Assembly: GCA_014284505.1 (NCBI GenBank)
Contig: JAAFYY010000001.1
Location: forward strand, 7,303,845-7,367,844
DNA length: 64,000 nucleotides
Direction of reading: 5' to 3'
Source of the DNA: Streptacidiphilus sp. 4-A2
Lineage (GTDB): Bacteria; Actinomycetota; Actinomycetes; Streptomycetales; Streptomycetaceae
Each line of letters starts with the position of its first letter. Position 1 is the first letter of the stretch. A model generated the notes under the pieces. That model did no database searches and was not told where the DNA came from. It was given only the letters and a program-made list of their open reading frames with translations. Below, piece after piece: positions 45,487-52,519 of this stretch. The translations under genes and the position numbers were made by a program.

Positions 45487-45516
45487 GGATCATCATAAAA
45501 TTCACACGTACGGCGA

Positions 45517-45612
45517 AGCGGATCAGGCATGCCTACGCCTCGGTGCTGCTCCACGCAGGGGAGACAACCAAGGCGCTGGCTGAGTACCTCGGTCGCTCCG
45601 GCCCCGGCTTCA
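45517..45612 (+). pseudogene. Tyrosine-recombinase (phage integrase) C-terminal remnant
   Basis: The translation RIRHAYASVLLHAGETTKALAEYLGRSGPGF matches the last catalytic block of actinophage-type integrases (LRHxYASxLLxxGxxxKxLxxxLGHS); the second Arg-His box His is changed (GRS for GHS). No upstream integrase sequence and no final Tyr motif are present. A fossil of a former mobile element. Confidence 0.75.
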
Positions 45613-45762
45613 GGCCGCGCCGGTGCCGGTCGACGAGAAAACCTCCGGCGGTGCACGCGATGTGCGCTGGCGGCCGGAGTGGCCACGCTCAGAGGGTCCG
45701 CTGACGACCCGCCGGTGATCGCCGGGAAGCGGTGAACCAGCAGGTCAGGGCCACGTAAAGCG

Positions 45763-45952
45763 CTAGAGCCGGTGGCCGGCGTCGTGCAGGCGGGAGGCGA
45801 AGCCCCTCCACTCGTGCAGCTGTTCGCGCAGGCACCTCGCTGACCTGCGACGATGCGGCGAGAGTGCCGCTGAACAGCGAAAACGACCATTCGTGGTCTT
45901 CGCTGACCGGGGTCACTTCTGGCTGCCATGTGCCCTGAAAGTGCCCTGACCG
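45763..45952. repeat. Dispersed repeat copy B
   Basis: About 190 bp similar to copy C at 47118-47334: GAGCCGGTGGCCGGCGTCGTGCAGGCGGG-type start, CTGACCTGCGACGATG in the middle, a GCGAAAACGACC...GGTCTTCGC hairpin and CTGCCATGTGCCCTGAAAGTGCCCTG at the end (given in parts). The hairpin arms differ between copies but still pair. Confidence 0.78.
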
Positions 45953-45971
45953 CAGGTACATCGGCCTGCCT

Positions 45972-46457
45972 TCAGATCGCCACGAGGCGTACGTCCTGCG
46001 CGTTCAGCGCTGACAGGCAGGCGCTGATGTCGTCGGGGTCGCTGGTGAAGACGACGGCGCTGCCGTGGCGAACAGCTGTGATGGCAACCATGGCGTCCAC
46101 TGCATCCGGACGCTTCTTGGGCGGCAGATCGGCGGCGCCCAGGGCCCCGCCGATGCGGTGCCACTCGGCCAGATCGAGTGCAGTGCTGCACAGCAGGCAA
46201 ACGGGTTGTCCGGCGGCCGTTGGGCGCAGTGCGCCGGGTGAGCTGCGCGCGTGCGGGATGGTGCAGTCCCGCAGGGCAGTTGCCACTGCGCGAACGGTAC
46301 TCGGGGCGGGACGCCAGACCCGCCCCAGGACTGGTCCTGGCACGATGGCGCGATGCGGGGTCGCCCTCAGGCCTTCGTGCAGGCGTACTGCCTTGGGTTT
46401 GCGATCGGCGAGTGCGATCAGCATGCCGGTGTCGTAGACGGGGACGCGGGCGCTCAC
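45972..46457 (-). CDS. PIN-domain protein (solitary toxin-like)
   Basis: About 161 residues. GTG 46457 is chosen since it starts VSARVPVYDTGMLIALADR, where the first PIN Asp follows directly. Later blocks: HRAIVPGPVLGRVWRPAPSTVRAVATALRDCTI and KKRPDAVDAMVAITAVRHGSAVVFTSDPDDISACL, which parallel the PIN toxin at 40835. No antitoxin gene is present upstream on this strand; the divergent neighbour is a Uma2 nuclease. Probably a relative of the first PIN toxin that lost its partner. Confidence 0.78.
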   Translation of the reverse strand: MSARVPVYDTGMLIALADRKPKAVRLHEGLRATPHRAIVPGPVLGRVWRPAPSTVRAVATALRDCTIPHARSSPGALRPTAAGQPVCLLCSTALDLAEWHRIGGALGAADLPPKKRPDAVDAMVAITAVRHGSAVVFTSDPDDISACLSALNAQDVRLVAI

Positions 46458-46533
46458 GCTGTGCGGACCCTGATTGCGCGGGAGCGATACCGTGGAGCGA
46501 GTCGAGACTGCCTGGGACAGAGGAGGTGACCCC

Positions 46534-47109
46534 ATGAGCATCCCAGCTGATCATCGCCCGCAGATGAGCGTCGAGGAGTTCGAGGAGATCGCGGCCCACG
46601 CGCCCGAGACCGTCACCTTGGAGTTCATCAACGGGAAGATCGGAGTGAAGGCTGTGCCTGACGGTGACCACGGGGCGATCGTCATGTGGCTGCTGCGACG
46701 ATGCATGCAGAGCCGTCCTGAGCTGGACCTGCACATCGAGCAGGGTCTGCGTGTGGATGCCTACCGGTCCGGCCACGCCCGCCCCGACGGTGTCCTGGCT
46801 CCGATCGCTCACTTCGCAGGACAGGGTGAGTGGGCTGATCCGCAGGGTGTGCTGATGGCGGTTGAGGTCACCTCCTACGATCCTGACACGGACCGTCGTG
46901 ACCGTGTCGAGAAGCCGGCGGCCTATGCCGAGGCGGGTATTCCGGTGTACCTGCTGATCGACCGGGACAGCTGCGAGACGGTGGTGCACACCGACCCCGA
47001 GGGCGGGAAGTACCGCAGCATCCGGTCCGATGGGTTCGGCGCGAACGTGGTGATCCCCGGACTGGGGATCATGCTGGAGACCGAGATCCTCAAGCAGTAC
47101 GTCCGCTGA
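46534..47109 (+). CDS. Uma2-family (DUF820) putative endonuclease
   Basis: 191 residues from ATG 46534 with a strong AGGAGGTGA site. MSVEEFEEIAAHAPETVTLEFINGKIGVKAVPDGDHGAIV, RPDGVLAPIAHFAGQGEW and VLMAVEVTSYDPDTDRRDRVEKPAAYAEAGIPVYLLID are Uma2 landmarks; the D...ExK-like restriction fold is PDGV...VEVTS...K. These PD-(D/E)xK proteins are abundant in streptomycetes and of unclear biological role. Divergent from the PIN gene. Confidence 0.86.
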   Translation: MSIPADHRPQMSVEEFEEIAAHAPETVTLEFINGKIGVKAVPDGDHGAIVMWLLRRCMQSRPELDLHIEQGLRVDAYRSGHARPDGVLAPIAHFAGQGEWADPQGVLMAVEVTSYDPDTDRRDRVEKPAAYAEAGIPVYLLIDRDSCETVVHTDPEGGKYRSIRSDGFGANVVIPGLGIMLETEILKQYVR

Positions 47110-47117
47110 CCTTCGCT

Positions 47118-47334
47118 CGGTTCACGGCCACATCAGGCAGTAGAGCTGGTGGCCGGCGTCGTGGAGGCGGGTGGCGAAGTCCTGCCACTCGTGGAGCTAT
47201 TCGCGTGGGCACGGCGCTGACCTGCGACGATGTCGCGAAAGTGCCGCCGACCAGCGAAAACGACCTTTCATGGTTTTCGCTGCTCGGGGGCACTTTTCAC
47301 TGCCATGTGCCCTGAAAGTGCCCTGGGAAGTGGG
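47118..47334. repeat. Dispersed repeat copy C
   Basis: Longest copy, beginning CACGGCCACATCAGGCAGTA right after the Uma2 stop and ending GTGCCCTGAAAGTGCCCTGG. Read on the minus strand it ends a protein-like stretch LHEWQDFATRLHDAGHQLYCLM. Flanks the accessory genes together with copies A and B. Confidence 0.78.
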
Positions 47335-47615
47335 GGATGGGTGGCTGCCCCGGCTCGTAGCCGGGGAGGCGTCAGCTGGGTCACTGCCCAACCTGCAGGG
47401 TGTGCCAGGGCGCTCATGTGTGTCCCGCGCCGGGGCGGAACATTAGACCAGCTTGCAGTGGACATTGCGAAGCAGCGGCGTCAAGCGTTCTTACCCTCAG
47501 AAGCGAGTCCCAAACCGAAGGTAGGGTCACGTTTTCCCAGGTGAGGTGTGTGGCCGTCGGTCGGTAGGCATGCTCGGAGCGTCGTGTCGGTGCGGGGCGT
47601 GCTGGGAGGTGGCGG
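47335..47615. other. Intergenic region, no gene seen
   Basis: About 280 bp without a supported gene. The segment 47440-47540 is richer in A+T (AGCGTTCTTACCCTCAGAAGCG) and may hold the promoter of the gene at 47616. Confidence 0.4.
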
Positions 47616-48107
47616 ATGCCGTCGGTGCTGGGAGTGTTGGAGCGGCGCGAGCGGGTGGCGCTGGCCCGGGCAGAGGAGTTGCGGGCCGAGTTGGAGCGGC
47701 TTCAGGCTGCTGTGGCCGAGGCGGATGAGGCCGCGCGGCGCGCGGTTATCGCCCGCGAGGAGACGGTCGTGGCCTTGGCTGAGGCGGCCGAGGAAGCCGT
47801 CGTGGTCGGTGTGCCGGTGAATTTGCCGGCCGCGGGTGTTGCTGGGCCGCGGGTGGAGGTCCCGCTGTGGTGCGAGGGGGTGGGGATCGAGGTGCTGCCG
47901 CCCGAGTGCGCGCGGATCGTGGCCCTGGTCCAGGAGGATGCCGCCGGTGGCGGGGACGGAGTGCGGGCACGGGCGATGCGCGAGCATCTGGGCTGGTCAG
48001 CCAGTGATGCGCGGGAGCAGGCAGCGCGGTTTCGGGCGAAGCGGCTGGTCGAGCGGGGCTGGTTGACCGAGGGGCGGCCAGGGCTGTTCAGGCCGCGGGC
48101 CGCTTGA
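47616..48107 (+). CDS. Coiled-coil protein with C-terminal winged-helix-like domain
   Basis: 163 residues from ATG 47616 with GGGAGGT upstream. The N-terminal half is a coiled coil (RRERVALARAEELRAELERLQAAVAEADEAARRAVIAREE); the C-terminal half (VRARAMREHLGWSASDAREQAARFRAKRLVERGWLTEGRPGLFRP) has a winged-helix look. Proteins like this are often found next to transposases in streptomycetes. The 3' end overlaps the convergent transposase gene by 20 bp. Confidence 0.7.
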   Translation: MPSVLGVLERRERVALARAEELRAELERLQAAVAEADEAARRAVIAREETVVALAEAAEEAVVVGVPVNLPAAGVAGPRVEVPLWCEGVGIEVLPPECARIVALVQEDAAGGGDGVRARAMREHLGWSASDAREQAARFRAKRLVERGWLTEGRPGLFRPRAA

Positions 48108-49027
48108 CGCGGCGCGGTGCTGGTCGGCCGGAGCGGGCCAGGCGGCGGGTGGCCGGGATGCTCGCGGCCCACCAGGCCATCGCCTCGGCACTGTCGATGC
48201 GGGTCTCGTAGTCCCGGGCCAGCCGCCGGGCCCGGATCAGCCAGGAAAAACTGCGCTCCACGACCCAGCGGCGCGGAAGCACCACGAACCCCTTGGCGTC
48301 GTCGCTGCGCTTGACGACGGTCAGCGCGAGGGTCAGGACGGCGTGGGCGAAGGTGACCAGCCAGCCGGTGTAGGCGCCGTCGGCCCAGACCAGAGTGATG
48401 CGGTGGTGTTCGGCGCGCAGTTGTTCCAGGAGGTCGCGGCCGGCGTCGTTGTCCTTGACCGACGCGGCGGTGACGATCACGGCCAGCAGCAGGCCGAGGG
48501 TGTCCACGGCGATGTGTCGTTTGCGGCCGTTGATTTTCTTCCCGGCGTCGTAGCCGCGGGTGGCGGCGCCGACGGTGGCGTCAGCCTTGACCGACTGCGA
48601 GTCGATGATCGCGGCGGTGGGTTCTTCCTTCTTGCCGGCCAGTTCGCGCAGCATCTTGCGCAGTCGGCCGTAGAGCTCCTTGGTGTAGTCGTTGTCGCGC
48701 CAGCGGCGGAAGAACCGGTATGCCGCTCCGCCACTTGGGGAAGTCGGCGGGCAGGCCGGCCCAGCGCACGCCCTCGGTGACCAGGTAGCGCACGGCGTCG
48801 ATCATCTGCCGGTGGCAATAGCCCTCCGGGCGGCCGCCGCGTCCGTTCAGCCAGGCCGGGACCGGCAGCAGCGGCCGCACGATCGCCCACTCCGCGTCGG
48901 TCAGGTCGGAGCCGTAGCGGCGGGTTCGGTCGGGCTGGTCAGCGGCATTCCCGAGCCGGTGTGCGAGGCAATCGCACGACATGCCGGAGCTGGACGCGGA
49001 CGGAGCGAACACGGCACAGTGGGACAC
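48088..49027 (-). CDS. IS5-family transposase, frame broken
   Basis: ATG 49027. N-terminal half: RRYGSDLTDAEWAIVRPLLPVPAWLNGRGGRPEGYCHRQMIDAVRYLVTEGVRWAGLPADFP. A change near 48730 leads to the second half: AAIIDSQSVKADATVGAATRGYDAGKKINGRKRHIAVDTLGLL, with the first catalytic Asp in IDSQ, VWADGAYTG with the second, and GFVVLPRRWVVERSFSWLIRARRLARDYE with the Glu. This is the DDE transposase of an IS5-group element. The single break may be sequencing error or inactivation. About 313 residues. Confidence 0.88.
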
Positions 49028-49082
49028 CAGGGCCTCCTGATGGTTCGTTGACTCGACATCACCGAACTGCGCAGGAGGCCCT
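48088..49082 (-). mobile_element. IS5-type insertion sequence, right end with inverted arms
   Basis: Covers the transposase gene and an 11-bp inverted pair AGGGCCTCCTG (49029-49039) / CAGGAGGCCCT (49072-49082) just before it. The outer arm is a candidate terminal repeat. No matching repeat was found on the left of 48088, so the left end is unclear or lost. Confidence 0.55.
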
Positions 49083-49108
49083 TCTTCTATGCGCCGGCCG
49101 CGGAGCGA

Positions 49109-49579
49109 TCACCCGAACGAGCCTGATAGGCACGGAAGTTCGAGTGTCAGTCGTGTCCCTCGGTTTGGGAATCGCTTCTCACCCATCATCTGCCGCACGG
49201 CTGCTGCGATGTAGTCCCAGTCCCAGGCCATTGTGCGGTTGCGCTGCAGTCCGACGGGCAGCGTGCTGGAGGGTCCAGCTCCATCGACATACACGCCGAA
49301 CACCGGAACTGCAAGCTCCTTCGCCATGGCGATTTCTTTAGCTACGCCAGTGGCGGTTGCCATGTCCTTGCCTACCAGCACGATGCACATGTTGGTGTAC
49401 GCGATCTTCTTCTTGATCAGGGCTTCCCACTCGGCTTGCGGGAGGGAAGTCTTGCTCGACCAGTCCTCGACCGTGAACGGCGTGGGTGAGTCGCTTCGGG
49501 CCTGACCTGCGAAAAGGATCTTCTGGACCTGGTTGTGATCGAAGTCGAAGCTGAGGAAGGCGCGCGGTTCAGCCATCAT
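49109..49579 (-). CDS. TIR-like (MTH538/ThsB-type) domain protein
   Basis: 156 residues, ATG 49579 or the adjoining ATG 49576. RAFLSFDFDHNQVQKILFAG is the first beta-alpha unit; FTVEDWSSKTSLPQAEWEALIKKKIAYTNMCIVLVGKDMATATGVAKEIAMAKELAVPVFGVYVDG is the core of the DUF1863/MTH538 TIR-like fold. Glu82 in AKEIAMA is in the position of the catalytic Glu of NAD-processing TIRs such as ThsB. It is divergent from the membrane protein gene and one of two TIR-like genes in this island. Codon use is less GC-biased than in the core genes. Confidence 0.8.
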   Translation of the reverse strand: MMAEPRAFLSFDFDHNQVQKILFAGQARSDSPTPFTVEDWSSKTSLPQAEWEALIKKKIAYTNMCIVLVGKDMATATGVAKEIAMAKELAVPVFGVYVDGAGPSSTLPVGLQRNRTMAWDWDYIAAAVRQMMGEKRFPNRGTRLTLELPCLSGSFG

Positions 49580-49809
49580 GTTCCTTGCTGTTGAGCAGGG
49601 TTACTGGAGGTCCTCACCATAGATGGCTGGTCTGACAGCGGAGCCGCTTCGGAGGACTTGGCACCGGGCACAGTCCTCAGCGACTGCCAACTGAGGACCG
49701 CCTACCTTCGCTCCGAAGGCTTCGACTGGGTACATCAGCCGTGTAGGCGGCGATCGGCGTCGACTGAGATTACAGGCGCCAGCTTGGCCTTGTCTCATAG
49801 GCTCAGGGT

Positions 49810-50376
49810 ATGACCATGACACCGCAGGAGCTTCGCGATCAGGAGCCGACTCTGGAGTTGATCAACAGCGAGATTGCCTCGCGCTTGGCACGGCAGTCGG
49901 AGTCGGGGGCGACGGTAGACACGAAGGCGGTCTTCCTGGTGGGGTTCGCGGCCACAGCAACTCAGTTCCTAGCCTCTCAAGCTTTTGAGCCGTACGCCGG
50001 CGTTGCAGCCTTTGCGGCCTACACGGTCGCGATCGGGTTCGGTGTCTCGATCTTCAGTCTTACCAAGTTCGAGGACATCGAGCCCCGGGAGGTCCTGGAC
50101 AACCACGGACGCTCGTCGAAGGGAGCGGCACTGATCGCTCTGGCCGCCACCAGAGTGGGCATCTTCGAGAAGAACAGGCAGGTGCACACCCGGAAGACGA
50201 AACGATGGGCGGTCAGCTTGGCTGCAGTCGCAGTCGGGATCTGCCTCTCAACTGTCGCTATCGTGCTGCACACTGGAGGCTATGGCAGACACACAGAACC
50301 AGGAAAGCCCACCGCCGCCACCTCCTCCTCCGCCACCTCCACCGCCACCCCCTCCGCCACCAGCCAGTCTCACTGA
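49810..50376 (+). CDS. Membrane protein of the putative defence island
   Basis: 188 residues from ATG 49810 (MTMTPQELRDQEPTLELINSEIASRLARQSESGATVDTKAVFL). A cytoplasmic amphipathic N-terminus is followed by hydrophobic helices (AVFLVGFAATATQFLASQAF, GVAAFAAYTVAIGFGVSIFSL) and a third (WAVSLAAVAVGICLSTVAIVL). The tail is Ser/Thr-rich. The paired helix then helix layout is like SLATT-type effectors that form pores in defence systems; this is inference. Its 3' end overlaps the polyproline gene. Confidence 0.72.
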   Translation: MTMTPQELRDQEPTLELINSEIASRLARQSESGATVDTKAVFLVGFAATATQFLASQAFEPYAGVAAFAAYTVAIGFGVSIFSLTKFEDIEPREVLDNHGRSSKGAALIALAATRVGIFEKNRQVHTRKTKRWAVSLAAVAVGICLSTVAIVLHTGGYGRHTEPGKPTAATSSSATSTATPSATSQSH

Positions 50377-50524
50377 TACCTTCGCCAATCCGGCGCTCGT
50401 GGGTACAGAAAAGCGGGGGACGACAAGCCCGTGCACCACAAGTCCGCTAGAGGTCGGCGCCCCGAACGGCGCTGACATGCCGCCTGAGCTTGGGGTATCT
50501 CTCTCAGGCGGTCAAGCGGTCTGA
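50282..50524 (+). CDS. Small protein with an 18-proline run
   Basis: 80 residues from ATG 50282 (MADTQNQES), then 18 consecutive prolines using CCA, CCG, CCT and CCC codons, then ASLTDTFANPALVGTEKRG. It overlaps the last 95 bp of the membrane protein in another frame, where the same bases code the Ser/Thr tail. GGAGG lies only 2 bp before the ATG. Mixed proline codons argue against simple slippage. Such a stretch would need EF-P. The role is unknown; translation needs proof. Confidence 0.5.
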   Translation: MADTQNQESPPPPPPPPPPPPPPPPPPASLTDTFANPALVGTEKRGTTSPCTTSPLEVGAPNGADMPPELGVSLSGGQAV

Positions 50525-50699
50525 GAGGGATGCTTGGTTTCCGACGGTTCGGTGCGCTTGGGCTGTGCCGGGTGCTTCGGGCAGTACCGCACCGTCTGTT
50601 GAGGCCAGCTACGTTGGTACCGACCCCGTTGTCGGTACAAGCGGATAGCATCTACAGAGGCTTGTTCCCTTGGAGAATCTCAACGAGAAATGAGAGATC

Positions 50700-51077
50700 G
50701 TGGCGACCAAGACCATCTTCGTGGCCTTCGCAATGGAAAATGAAGCATCTCGCAACCTTTTCACTGGCCAGCGGGTGCACCCTAAGACCCCATTTTCCTT
50801 CACCGACATGTCGGTGAAGGAGCCTTACCTCACCGAATGGAAACAGCGCGTCCTCACTCGCATTCGGCGGTCTGACGGTGTCATTGCGCTCATTAGTACC
50901 AGCACGCCCAAGGCGACCGGCCAGCTATGGGAGATCGCTTGCGCCGCCTCTGAGGCTAAGCCTCTCCTCGGTATCTGGCTGAACGATAGCTATCGAGTGA
51001 AGCCGAAGGAGATGGGTTCCGCGCCGTGTAAGGTGTGGACCTGGGATAATGTCTCCAACTTCATTGACTCGGTTTGA
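50700..51077 (+). CDS. Second TIR-like (MTH538/ThsB-type) domain protein
   Basis: 125 residues from GTG 50700. TKTIFVAFAMENEASRNLFTG, PFSFTDMSVKEPYLTEWKQRVLTRIRRSDGVIALISTSTPKATGQLWEIACAASEAKPLLGIWLND is again the DUF1863-type TIR-like fold; Glu78 in LWEIAC is the probable catalytic residue. It is only distantly related to the TIR at 49109. The caspase gene follows at once (4-bp gap), which suggests that this TIR and the caspase act together. Confidence 0.82.
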   Translation: MATKTIFVAFAMENEASRNLFTGQRVHPKTPFSFTDMSVKEPYLTEWKQRVLTRIRRSDGVIALISTSTPKATGQLWEIACAASEAKPLLGIWLNDSYRVKPKEMGSAPCKVWTWDNVSNFIDSV

Positions 51078-51081
51078 GTCG

Positions 51082-51882
51082 ATGAAGCGCGCTCTGCTGG
51101 TCGGTATCGACCAATACGACAGGTTTCCTCTGCTCAGTGGGTGCGTAAATGACGTGACTTCCCTACGTCCCCTGCTGGCTCGAAACGAGGATGATTCACC
51201 CAACTTTGACTGCTATTTGGCCACAGCCCCTCAGGCAGGGGGGGCTGTACGGCGCGACGAGTTGCTCGACGATCTTGATCGCTTGTTGGCGCCGGGATCG
51301 GATTTTGCGCTGTTTTATTTCGCAGGACATGGCGTACCACAGAACGGCGATGTGGCGCTGGTGAGTTCGGATGGCACTGATGCGACGCCGGGCGTTAGGT
51401 TCGCCGAAATCCTTGAGCGCATCGTCCAAAGTGATGTGAAGGAGACTGCGGTTATCCTGGACTGCTGCTTCTCGGGTGGGGCGACAACTATTGCAGCTCT
51501 TGGCGCCGATCAGTCGATTCTTCCCAAGGGCTTGACGGTACTAACGGCCAGCCGAAGCGATCAGGTTTCCATGGAGACGCCCGCCGGGCGAGGCCAATTC
51601 TCGACTTATTTCGAGGGTGCCCTGGACGGGGGTGCCGTTGACGTTCTTGGGAACGTGAATGTCTCGGGCCTGTATGCCTATTTGTCCGAATCATTCGGTG
51701 CCTGGGAGCAACGCCCTACGCTTAAGGCAAACATCGACCGGCTGCATAACATTCGTTCTTGCAGGCCGCGAGTTCCGCTATCGGAGCTTCGAAAACTAAC
51801 TCAGTGGTTCCCTACGCCGGACTACATTTTCCCGCTCGACCCCTCGTATGAGCCAACCGAGGAGCCTGAAACCCTGAGATGA
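51082..51882 (+). CDS. Caspase-like (metacaspase, C14) protease
   Basis: 266 residues from ATG 51082. MKRALLVGIDQYDRFPLLSGCVNDV is the caspase start; FALFYFAGHGVP has the catalytic His83 and ETAVILDCCFSGGA the Cys (C129 of DCCFSG). FSTYFEGALDGGA and LYAYLSESFGAWEQRPTL complete the p20/p10-like fold. No extra sensor domain is attached, so activation must come from elsewhere; the TIR gene immediately upstream is the obvious source of a signal. Bacterial caspases of this kind act in anti-phage abortive infection. Confidence 0.9.
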   Translation: MKRALLVGIDQYDRFPLLSGCVNDVTSLRPLLARNEDDSPNFDCYLATAPQAGGAVRRDELLDDLDRLLAPGSDFALFYFAGHGVPQNGDVALVSSDGTDATPGVRFAEILERIVQSDVKETAVILDCCFSGGATTIAALGADQSILPKGLTVLTASRSDQVSMETPAGRGQFSTYFEGALDGGAVDVLGNVNVSGLYAYLSESFGAWEQRPTLKANIDRLHNIRSCRPRVPLSELRKLTQWFPTPDYIFPLDPSYEPTEEPETLR

Positions 51883-52034
51883 GATGGTATTTTCAGGATT
51901 GCAGAAGTATCGTGCCTGTCGTCTCATTGATCCTGTTGGAGAGGACCACCTTTACTCGCCGCAATGAATTCTACCGGGTGCTCCTTGACCCCCCTCGGTA
52001 AGCACTACTGGCAGCTCGCCGCGGCAGGCCGCAT
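51883..52034. other. Short intergenic segment
   Basis: About 150 bp, unusually rich in A+T for this genome, between the caspase and SLOG-like genes. It could hold a promoter; no clear element assigned. Confidence 0.35.
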
Positions 52035-52509
52035 ATGACCCGCATAGGAATTACGGGCCACCAGGGGCTGCCTGATGCTGCGGCTCTATTTGCCACGGAT
52101 AAGATTCGCGAGATCCTCGCGGGAGTGGCTCCACCATTGATTGGATACAGCAGCCTCGCTGAAGGAGCAGACCAGCTATTCGCGCAGGAACTGCTTGCCG
52201 CAGGAGGGGTCCTCAATGTAGTCGTTCCGGCAAGTGGCTACGAAGGCGTTCGCGGCAGCTGACAAATCCACCTACTTTTCCTTGCTTGACCTCGCAGCCG
52301 CAGTGACTCGCCTGCCCTACTCGACTCCTAGCGAGGAGGCGTACGATGCGGCTGGCAAATGGGTTGCAAGTCACTGCGAGGTCATGATCGCTGTGTGGGA
52401 TGGAAAACCGTCCCGTGGTCTAGGAGGTACCGCCGATGCAGTAGTCCACGCTCGCAAACTTGGACGCACCGTACATGTGGTCTGGCCTCCGGGAGTAAGT
52501 AGATCGTGA
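52035..52509 (+). CDS. SLOG/LOG-like Rossmann-fold nucleotide-sensing protein, one frame change
   Basis: ATG 52035 starts MTRIGITGHQGLPDAAALFATDKIREILAG, then GYSSLAEGADQLFAQELLAAGGVLNVVVPASGYE; after a change near 52245 AFAAADKSTYFSLLDLAAAVTRLPYSTPSEEAYDAAGKWVASHCEVMIAVWDGKPSRGLGGTADAVVHARKLGRTVHVVWPPG. The GG-box-like GLGGTADxV and the ITGH start fit the SLOG superfamily, whose members sense or process nucleotides in conflict systems. About 158 residues. It may act with the TIR/caspase genes. Confidence 0.75.
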
Positions 52510-52519
52510 CCCTACCTGC

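Noticed and set aside
45440..45625. tRNA gene or att site near the integrase remnant
   Set aside because: No cloverleaf-like arms or tRNA T-loop sequence could be found here, and no tRNA was recognised elsewhere in the window.
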